Assembly: GCA_020912385.1 (NCBI GenBank)
Contig: CP087211.1
Span: 1,984,001-2,048,000, forward strand
Reading direction: 5' to 3'
Length of the DNA stretch: 64,000 nucleotides
DNA from: Neofusicoccum parvum
Taxonomy: Eukaryota > Ascomycota > Dothideomycetes > Botryosphaeriales > Botryosphaeriaceae
In this document: positions 55,786 through 64,000 of the stretch, in pieces
How the letters are laid out: each line of letters begins with the position of its first letter
Position numbering within the stretch: the stretch's first letter is position 1
Program-made: the position numbers and the translations under genes
The notes under the pieces: generated by a model
What the model was told of the DNA's origin: nothing
Seen by the model: the letters and a program-made list of their open reading frames with translations, nothing else
Databases searched by the model: none

Positions 55786-58480
55786 TTAATGGCTTTCCGC
55801 GCCGGGATCAACCTCCGCTGCCTCGAATATCTGCTTCGACCACAGTTGAGCATACCTCCCTTTCTTTCTCAACAAGTCCAGGTGCGATCCCCTCTCGACA
55901 ACCTCTCCATTGTCAACGACAAGAATCATATCCGCATTCACAACCGTGGACAGCCGATGCGCAATCACGAAAGTCGTGCGCCCAGAACTCAGCCTCTTGA
56001 AAGCGCTCTGAATCTGTGCCTCCGTGCTCGAATCCACAGCACTGGTGGCTTCGTCAAGCAAGACAATCCGCGGGTCTTTCAGTATGACACGGGCAATGGC
56101 AATCCGCTGCAGCTCGCCGCCACTCAGCCGCACGCCCCGCTCTCCAACCTTCGAACCGTAGCCTTCCGGGAACGAGACGATCTTGTCGTGAATGGCGGCA
56201 GCCTTGCAGGCAGCGTGAACCTCTTCATCGGTGGCGGACAAGCGGGAGTAACGGAGATTCTCCATGATCGACCGGTTGAAGAGCGATGGGTCCTGTGGCA
56301 CCACGCCGAAAGCGTTGCGGAGGCTCTCGAGGGTCACATCCCGGATGTCCTGGCCGTCAATCTTGATGCTGCCGCTGGTGACATCATAGAAGCGGTAGAG
56401 AAGCTTCAGGGTGGTGGACTTGCCGCCGCCGGTCTGGCCGACGAGGGCGATGGTTTGGCCGGGGTGGACCGTCAGGCTGAGGTCTTTGAGGGTGGTTTTG
56501 CGGGGGTCGTAGGAGAAATGAACGTCGGTGAAGTCAATCCTGCCTTCCGCGACTTGGAGCACCTTTGCGTCATCTCGGTCCTGGACTGAGGGCTTGGTTT
56601 GGAGGACTTGGAGCAGACGTTCCGCGCTGATGAGTATAGAGGAAGTGTGACGGTAGGTGTAAGCAAGATTGCACAGCGGAGATTCAATAAGGTTCCAGTA
56701 GGTGCTCAGGAGCACGAAGTTTCCAATAGGCGCCGTGCCTTGGGAAATCCTGTATACTGCCAGGAAGCAGGCTATCAAGAGGCCGGCGGCCATGATGAAG
56801 GACTGAGCTGTATCGATATAGTTGTTCGCATCCCAGAAAGACACCTCTGCCGAGGTATACCTGGTGACTGCTTTGAGGTAGCAGTTCTGTTCGAACTTCC
56901 TGCGGTTATTGTATGAGACCGTCTGCCAGTTGCTCACGGCGTCGTACATGACATCGTTGGCCTTGCGTTCTGCATCAGTGTATTCTCTTCGACGAGATGC
57001 CGCGATATTGTTGCAACGGACTCCCGCGTAGACGTAGGCCAGAGAAGTCGTGATGATGATTAGTGCCATGTAGGAATCGAAGACTGAGGACAGGTATGTG
57101 GCAGCAACAATGAGGTCAATGAGAACGGGCCCAGCCACGAAGAAAACGGCTTCCAGAATCTGCCCGATTTCGGTACCCTGTTCAATGGACTTCAGCAACT
57201 CGCCGGAACTTTTCGCTGTGTGGTAGTCCATAGAAAGGCCCATCACGTGGTTGAACGCAGCCGAAGTGAGCTGCTTGTGGCAGAAAGCGTTGATCCGCGT
57301 GTTGGCCGCTGTTTTGAGGAGGTCGTTTCCAATTAAGACACTAAGGAGATGGAAAGTGGCCCAAATAAGTAGCTCATTCCAAGGGAAGTGTCCTGTGATG
57401 ATTAGCCTATGTGATCCTGTGAGTTTAAAATCTTACTTACTAGTTCCAGCGGCACCAGTGAGAGCATTCGTGATGATTCCCAATTGACGAGGGATCAATA
57501 CATTGAGGAAGCGCTCCACGACGAGGGAGAACAACATCGCCAGTAGCCAAAACTGCATCCTTCGATCTTTGGAAGGCCAAATGTAGGGGACGAAGATCAA
57601 AAATCCCTTGAAGTAGTTCCACCTACCTTGTTCTCGCAAGCGCTGCTTCTGCAGCTTCTTGATATCTTCGTCATTATCTTCATCTGAGCTGTATTGAGAC
57701 GAGCCGTCGTCATCATGTGGACCGGACGTCTTGGATGAGGAACGGATGCTGCCGTATCGAGAATCATTGTCCAAGGTACTTGTGGATACCTCCATGTCTC
57801 CTCCGATCAGAGGCTGACTCTCCTCCTCGTCGTGGGCATCCTTTGTTACGGAATTCCGGATGGAAAATAATCCAAGGACAAGCATACCCGACAGTAGAAT
57901 AATACGGATGATGAGCAGCAATATGGAAGCATTGCTCCATTCAACCACATGGGAATGTGAATCTGCGGAGAGGGCGAATGCAGTGATCTCAATCGCTGTG
58001 CCAACTGCACTGGGCCCAAAATAGGTATACCATGGTGGGTCTTGAGTTTCGAAGATGGAGATGGTTATGCAGGTCCATACCAGAGCTGAAGACAGCAGAT
58101 ACATCTTCGTGCGCGTTGAGCTTCCAAGTCGAGTCCCAGAGGCAGCGAGTGATCAGTGCTTACCATGAGATGTTGAGGTGCCCGCCAAATATCAAACACA
58201 AGTCCTGATGACACATAGAGAGCCGCCTCTCCAGCCTGTTGCAATCGTTGAGTGTATGGCTTCATTCAAGCCTTGTGAAACTTACGTAAGTGAAGATTAC
58301 GCCGAGCAAACTCCAAAGAATAGCTCCGCGCATCTTATTTTTGCTCCTCTGATTTTCATCATCTCGCGGCGTACAAGCAGAAAATAAGACTGCCGAAATA
58401 TAGCAGACTGCAGTGAGGGTAGGAGCCAGATGATGGAGGATGATGAGGGCCTTCGATGCCGGGTGTGCGGTGGAATCCAT
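55786..58480 (-). CDS. HMT1: Vacuolar ABC transporter, HMT1/ABCB6 type
   Basis: Four exons, 58480-58286, 58235-58164, 58104-57441 and 57392-55786, give 845 residues. An extra N-terminal membrane domain (ILHHLAPTLTAVCYISAVLF, AILWSLLGVIF, ILLLIIRIILLSGMLVLGLF) precedes an acidic Ser-rich linker and then a six-helix ABC exporter domain. This layout is typical of heavy-metal-tolerance transporters. The nucleotide-binding domain is intact: Walker A GQTGGGKST (about 629-637), Q-loop VPQDPSLF, signature LSGGELQR (733-740), Walker B IVLLDEATS and the switch IAHRLST. S. pombe Hmt1 moves phytochelatins or glutathione conjugates and so gives cadmium tolerance; the exact substrate here is inferred. The start ATG at 58480 lies next to a 33-bp tandem duplication in the leader. 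Confidence 0.92.
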
Positions 58481-58483
58481 TGT

Positions 58484-58549
58484 AAATCAACGCTCGCTGT
58501 AGCAGCAGACAATGAGAAATCAACGCTCGCTGTAGCAGCAAACAATGAG
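58484..58549 (-). repeat. 33-bp tandem duplication before the ABC transporter start
   Basis: Two 33-base copies differing at one base lie at 58484-58516 and 58517-58549, immediately upstream of the transporter's ATG (minus strand). A partial third copy of seven bases follows. Confidence 0.85.
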
Positions 58550-59877
58550 AAATCAAAAGCAAAAGCAGTTGAAACAGGAACTCCGAGCAATGCTGAGATT
58601 GCCGAAGCCACAGTTCGAGTTTGGGGGCTTGTGGTTTTAAACGTGTCCGGCGACACCGAGGTTACCGCATTCGTAGTAGCGTCGTAGGGGGTTTCCTTCT
58701 GGGGATACGAGCTCGGTGCGTTGACTCATCAGCTTACAGTCTGACTTGCATTAAAGGAACTGCATGATTCCAGCCATTGGTCACTACAGTTAGGCAGAAT
58801 AGGCTTGTCTGGACCAAAAGTAGCGTGTAGCATTAGTCGGAAAGTTGAAATAAGGTGCTTGTGCCGAGCTGCTTGCCGTTCGCGCCACTCATGAAATGCG
58901 TCACAGCCCTCAAACTAGGCCGCCAAGGCTCAGCACAACTTGCGGTGTGTCATACGTGACACTTCCATAATATTGTGCGAGAGAGTTTTCGTTGTGTGCG
59001 CGCGACACCACCGCTGCCTGCTGGAAGCGGTGCGAAAACCCGCCAACGAGAAGGGAATTGGAATATACAAAAGGGTAACAATCGAGATCGCAGCTCAATT
59101 ACTTCACTGGACCAGGATGTGACATCTTTTCAACGCCGCAACGTCATTTTGCGTAGGGCTCTGCCCTTGCAGACGGTAGGCGCAAGCAGGACTCAAGCCA
59201 TCGGGATGCAGCATGACACATTCATACAGTCCGGTAGCCGGCTACTTTTCGGAGCGATGAGCTGATGTGTTGCGTCGTGGATGGCCAATCAATAGTTGCC
59301 GGGCCTGCGACCGTCCGTGAATCCCATTCTTGAGTCGCCCCGATCTTCGAAGTATATTTACGAGTAGGCTGGGACGACTCAGACAAAACCCCACTCTCCC
59401 CGAACAAAGGTGACGATATAATTTATATGCGAAAGTCTTGCCGGAAATTTGTTTGGGTGCGTAGAGGAATGCGTTAAATCTTCGTACAGTCAAGGCCGTC
59501 AAGAACATGTGCGCTAGTCATCCGCTGCAGACATTTTCTGTGCTCTGCACTTGAGGATAAGGACATGCCTTATAGTTGGGTTTAGTTTCCTCTTTACCTT
59601 GTTCCTTTGTGTTTCGATTTTAGATCACGGAGGTAAGATGTAGAGACCTCCACCATATTCCTGCCGGCGCTAATCTTGTTTGAGCCAGAAAGGATGACCG
59701 CTACCATACAAAAATTCACCTGTCGTAGCAAAAACTAAATAAACCTGTTTTGCAAGCGTCATGCGCAGTCATGGTGACGAAGTTGACTTCGCAAAATCAC
59801 TTGGCTTAAGAGATCGAGCATGTCCAAACCCAGATGAATCCATCCATCCCTCTGAACACTTCTTGCAATCGGATATC
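58550..59877. other. Divergent intergenic region
   Basis: Promoter side of the ABC transporter and of the membrane-protein gene at 59878. AT content rises toward 59400-59760. An in-frame ATG at 59761 could extend the latter protein by 39 residues; the extension does not look like the family. No other gene is seen. Confidence 0.4.
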
Positions 59878-60813
59878 ATGGCCCACAACAATAATGATCA
59901 GACAGGCCTGCTTACTCGCTTTGTTCCCGAGAAGCTGAAGCATTCTTCATTCTACCGCTGGTTCCTCCGCTTTACGCGCATCCTTCAATTCCTTTCCGCC
60001 GTGATCTCTCTCGGTATCTTCTCCCAACGAGTGCACAAGGTGTACCGTCTTGTAAACACAATCAAACGACGTCACGGAATCAACCATTCATATGGTGCAG
60101 TTGAAGGAATACTTGCAGCTGCCGTGCTTTACACCCTCATTTCGATGATTTTGTCCTTCCTCCTCAGAGGTCGAGGCTCCAAGTCGCTCCGCTGGCTCTG
60201 GGTCCTCTTCGACCTTATTTTCGTCGGCGCATTCATTGCCGTCGCGGTCTTGACACGCCCGAACGGAGGCAATGCTGGTCCCCACCATTGCTACAACTCA
60301 GCAGATAATTACCGAACGTCAACTGGAAATGGGACGACGAGCCGCAGGGATGACAGCTGTAATTTGCCTTGGGGGACTTTCATCCTTGCAATCATCAGCA
60401 CGTAAGCCACCCACCGTTCACGTTCCCTTTATTACTCATCACAGCCCTCGTGCTCACGATTGCATAGAGTTCTTCACGCAATCACTGCAGCCTTCCACGA
60501 AGTTCGTGACCACCGTCGCAAGAGGAGGGCCGGTGATTACGAAAGTTCCAACGGAACCTACGAAGAATCCAAGCGTAGTATAGATCCACACGGGCGCCAT
60601 AGCGAGGGTAGGCACAGCAATGTTGACAGCCACCATGGCGCTGGTGTTAATGGGATGCATAACGGCCATTCGACGCATAATGGAAATCCTCCGAATCATG
60701 CTGGAGATATTACTGGCGCACACAACGGCTATGCCAGACAGCAAGTACCGGTGCAAGACAACCGTCAGGCTTCCACTCAGAGTGGCCTTAGGGAAATGCC
60801 AGTACCGAGATGA
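59878..60813 (+). CDS. Four-helix (MARVEL-like) membrane protein
   Basis: Two exons, 59878-60401 and 60468-60813, give 289 residues; the 66-nt intron (GTAAGC..GCATAG) joins LAIIST and VLHAITAAFHEV. Four hydrophobic segments are visible: FTRILQFLSAVISLGIFSQ, GAVEGILAAAVLYTLISMI, LRWLWVLFDLIFVGAFIAVA and LPWGTFILAIIST running over the junction. The spacing and the Cys-containing loop before the last helix resemble fungal MARVEL-domain proteins. The C-terminal 100 residues are hydrophilic, rich in His/Asn/Gly, and probably cytosolic. MARVEL proteins organise membrane domains and vesicle apposition, but no role can be fixed here. The second ATG was chosen because the 39 residues before it are polar and unlike the family. 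Confidence 0.8.
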
Positions 60814-61118
60814 GACAGTAAAGAAACGAATCATGATTTACTTGTAAATGCTTTACTGCGCGGACACCGTGTCTTGTTGTATATTACGCTTGTTCATCTG
60901 GCGTCAACCGGAGGGGTCAACAACACTGGCACACGTAATACTGTACTTCACAATAATGGTGTCTGGAGTTTTACTCTATACAATAAAATATTTCTCAGAT
61001 CATGTAGATCGTTCGTGTGCCACCTGGGAATGATGGTGATGGTGTGATCTCCCGCGATGCTGTGATCTTGAACATCAGGTGACAGTGGTCTTTTTCAAAC
61101 CCGGAGTTTCATCCGCAC
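60814..61118. other. Short intergenic region between convergent genes
   Basis: This 305-base AT-rich interval holds the 3' flanks of the MARVEL-like and zinc-finger/DEP genes. No gene is seen. Confidence 0.4.
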
Positions 61119-64000
61119 CTACTCCTCTGTCTCTCCCGCCGGCACCAATATCTCGGCTTCGATGTTGTTTATAGCCCGCTGTGAACTATCTTGGCACCTC
61201 TCAACACTATCCCTGATCATTTTCACAATCTCTGCGGCTTCCTCTACGCTATTTGCCTCGAAATCGTACGCCTTACTCCTCTGACCTCTGTACATAACCA
61301 CTTTGAAAGACCTTGGATGCTTACTCATCACCTTGCTCCCGATCACCTCCGAGAAGTGTGCCGAAATCGTTTTTTGAATGCTGGGCTCATTCGAATTGAG
61401 CTTCTTCGACGGCACGATATCCAGATACTCGTCTCTAAACACGAGCACGCTAGTCGACGAAGAAATTAACGACATGGAATGCTTGCGAGTGACGGTGTAA
61501 CGCTTGCTTGCAGGTTTTGTGGCGGTAGGCAAGGTGTTTGGATGTTGCGTCCGGGACGCGGAGCCACCGGTGGATGACGCCGAGGGCGCAGTGGTTTCAA
61601 CATCGGGATTGCTGGCAGTAGAGGTGTGGATGGCGGGCGATCGTGGTCTGGGAGACCGCCGAGAAGAGGAAGCAAATGAGCCGAGGTCTCCGAGATTTCC
61701 TTCGACATCGGCCTCAACTTCGGTTCCCGGGATTTCAATGTCTGTCGATTCAGAATTTGCGGTAGTTTTGAAGGGAGGTGGTGCTTTCTCCGGTATGTCC
61801 GCTTCTCTCTCACGTGTTGAGGATTCTGGGATGTATTCATCCTCATCAGCTGACGTATTGAGCTGAGAGAGTGACGTGACTGAGGATCTACTCTCGTGGT
61901 CTGCTGGTCGACCATCGCCATGTGAAGTTCCGAAGCGTTCTTCGCTCGCGGGACCCGCTCTGGAGGGGTCATAGTCTCTTCTTGCTCCGGAAAGGTCGTA
62001 GAGTGTGTCTACCGACGTGGTAAGGTCCTGGGCCAGGTCTTCGTAGAGAGCTTTAGCGGCCGGGGTGCAACTAGCCCAGTTCCTCTCACCCTTGGCATCT
62101 AAAGTGCCAAGGTCACCTGATGCGTGTATCCGGTCGACTTGCTGGATTATGTCTTGAATGGTGATAATAACGCTCGTGACCGTCTCTGTAGGGCCGACTT
62201 GGGCTATAAAATTATCGATGGTTCCTTGCGAAACAGCAGAGTTATCATCGCTCCATTCCAAGCACCATGCGATAAAACGGTCTCGCTGGATCTGGAGCCG
62301 TTGATGAAGAGCGTTCATCTCTGGTACGTCTACCAGCTTCGCTTGCTTGATGTCTCGCTTCGTGTCAGAGTATAGCTCAGTGAGTGTATGTGGATGGCCG
62401 GCACTCTCGAAGTTGAACCTGGACTGGGGTTCAGGGCGAGATGAACCTTTTCTTCCATCGTCAAGGCAGGAATGAACTTCTTCTGAGCTGCTGATGGCCT
62501 TGCCGTCCTCGACCAACCGCTTCGTAAGCACATGGCTCTCACTCAGACAATGATGACCATTCATGATACAGGTGGTACAGATGTCGTAGTCACCTTGGTC
62601 ACAAAGGCTGCAGTGGTAGTGCTCGTTGAAAATAGGCCCGTCGCAAACGTTGCATTCGATGACCCAATCGCCATCAGAACGACCGGCCGGTGGAGCGGCT
62701 AGTTGTTTGCCTGCCTCGCTCAACTCCTCTTTCAGCTCTGGAACATCAGAAATAGACGGAAGGCGGGCCTTCGGTTGTGAAACTTGATAGTCGCGAGATA
62801 TCCGGTATATCAAATCCCGGTCTTCAAAAGGATGCTTTCCAGAGAAACGATCAAACAGCCCTTCATTCATGAGTTTGTTACCAAGATTAACAGCTTCTTC
62901 TCGAGTGTTGATGTCTTGAAAAGTGTCGAGTATCCACTTTGTCAGGTCATTACCAGTGAAGCAGTTGGATTGGATGTTGGATTGCCCTTTCTGGGATATG
63001 ATCGGGATGCCTTGCTTGCCTTGCAGGTCATTGGCGACTTTGGCGATGTAGTATTGCGTACTGGTATATGACGGTGTGATTGCAGCTGATTTACTACTTT
63101 TGTTGGGGCCCCCGAGGCTCTCGCTAGAAGTCGGACTTTCCACTGAGGGCGCGATACGTGCAAAATCAGTTTGAGTATTGCTCTCACCCAGACCAGTTGG
63201 TGATTCAGAACGTGGAAAAATGTTCGATTCGAGTTCCGGAGGAGGGTTTGTTGACGCGTTTATGTCATTGGCACTCATTCTTCTTTCTGTTGATTCCTTA
63301 ACTCGTACTGCTTTGCTCTCCTCATCCAAAGCACAGTGAGCTTGTACTTCAGGCTTGAAAAAGCAGACTGAGCAGTGATAGTGAGTGGAGCAGTATGCGC
63401 AGGCACAGATTGGCCCTGATTCCAGACATTCCTGAAAGCGATACGAGTTAGTGTCACTTTTCCGTGTCGCGAGGAGGGGTTTGTTTGAGGGCTCACATTG
63501 CAGATCCAGCCAAGACAAGTCGTACACTGTCTGAAAGATCCAACATAGCTTCCAGACTGAAAGTGCGGACAAGAATTCGGGGCTACAAAGTCTCTTGACC
63601 CACGACGCTGATCCTCCGTAATCTCACTCTCGCTCCCAGATTCGAAAATCGACTCATCGTCTGCAAATCCGTTGCTGAGTCTTGCACGTACGGAGTGTAT
63701 GCTTTTTGCTGAGCCTGAATCCTCTGCATTTGAACCATGGTCGTCATTTCCCTCATCGCCGGCGATTGTTGGCAAAGCAAATAAAGCCAGCTGCTCTTGG
63801 TGCTTTCCTAGATGTTTCTCCAGATCTCCCACACATATATCCTCTCTATCGCAAAAGCTGCAATTGGTTTTGCTGTCCATACTTGGCTTTCTCACACAAA
63901 CAGTGACCAAATGTTGCAACTTGTCGACAGTGTCGAAGTGAAGATGAGAACCTTTGATATGTATTTCGAAATCCGTCTGTGAGTTGAACTGACCCTGACA
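61119..64000 (-). CDS. Multi-zinc-finger DEP-domain protein (5' part outside the window)
   Basis: Two exons are visible, 63497-64000 (continuing beyond the edge) and 61119-63431, giving 938 residues of the C-terminal part. From the edge: a C2H2-like finger (CQGQFNSQTDFEIHIKGSH), a second one (NCSFCDREDICVGDLEKHLGKH, then EQLALFALP), and a Cys/His-rich RING- or B-box-like cluster (CTTCLGWICNECLESG, CACAYCSTHYHCSVC) rebuilt across the 65-nt intron. Next is a DEP domain (QSNCFTGNDLTKWILDTFQD to DRDLIYRI). A ZZ-type finger follows (VIECNVCDGPIFNEHYHCSLC). A disordered Ser/Pro-rich stretch separates it from an ordered C-terminal module ending in RSFKVVMYRGQRSKAYDFEA. DEP domains bind membranes or GPCR/G-protein partners. 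The C2H2/ALFALP segment is common in large fungal signalling proteins. The architecture suggests signalling, but no function is assigned. Confidence 0.85.

Noticed and set aside
59761..59877. 39-residue N-terminal extension of the MARVEL-like protein
   Set aside because: In frame and with an ATG, but polar and unlike the family; the second ATG lies directly before the conserved-looking start.

Overview
The window is nuclear DNA of a filamentous ascomycete (Pezizomycotina). The evidence is compact genes with many 42-116 nt introns (GT..AG, CTNAC-like branch sites), a GC-rich background, a HET-domain gene, an AA16-type polysaccharide monooxygenase and fungus-restricted proteins beside conserved eukaryotic housekeeping genes. 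A class such as Dothideomycetes is only a guess. There is no sign of prokaryotic, organellar or viral sequence, no rRNA, no convincing tRNA and no CRISPR array.

Layout. 1-21 kb: secreted LPMO (-) divergent from a cyclin-L-like gene (+); a 2.3 kb gap; VPS35 (-); a secreted Ser/Thr-rich protein with two copies of a short repeat (-); a mitochondrial 3-hydroxyacyl-CoA dehydrogenase (-) divergent from TOF1/SWI1 (+); a hydrophilic Gly-Thr-His repeat protein (+) behind a perfect CRE site. 19-29 kb: HET-domain protein (-), a seven-exon CorA-like membrane protein (-), a 3.5 kb gap, and a fungal protein with a C-terminal Cys/His module (+). 29.3-35 kb: a 5.7 kb stretch with no supportable gene but with a 14-mer present three times. 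35-49.6 kb: a large disordered protein (-), AFG2/DRG1 AAA-ATPase (-) divergent from a predicted mitochondrial protein (+), BUD13 (-), a sulfite-oxidase-like enzyme (+) and an alkyltransferase-like DNA-repair protein with a 13-nt micro-exon (+). 50-64 kb: a small acidic protein (+), an HSL-type hydrolase (+), an F-box protein (+) tail-to-tail with an HMT1/ABCB6-type ABC transporter (-), a four-helix membrane protein (+), and a multi-zinc-finger/DEP protein (-) that runs off the right edge.

The neighbours do not form a biosynthetic cluster. Conserved functions (retromer sorting, replication fork protection, ribosome biogenesis, splicing, DNA repair, vacuolar metal transport) are interspersed with lineage-specific genes (HET, CorA-like, secreted repeat protein, zinc-finger/DEP protein). 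I found no clear new multi-gene system. The most unusual items are the AFG2 homologue with a degenerate first ATPase domain, the ATL gene whose micro-exon encodes the DNA-binding arginine-finger region, the uncharacterised DEP/ZZ/C2H2 protein, the predicted mitochondrial RRM-like protein, and the dispersed 14-mer in the gene-poor stretch. Exon coordinates were derived by hand from splice signals, frame continuity and remembered family features; none has transcript support here.
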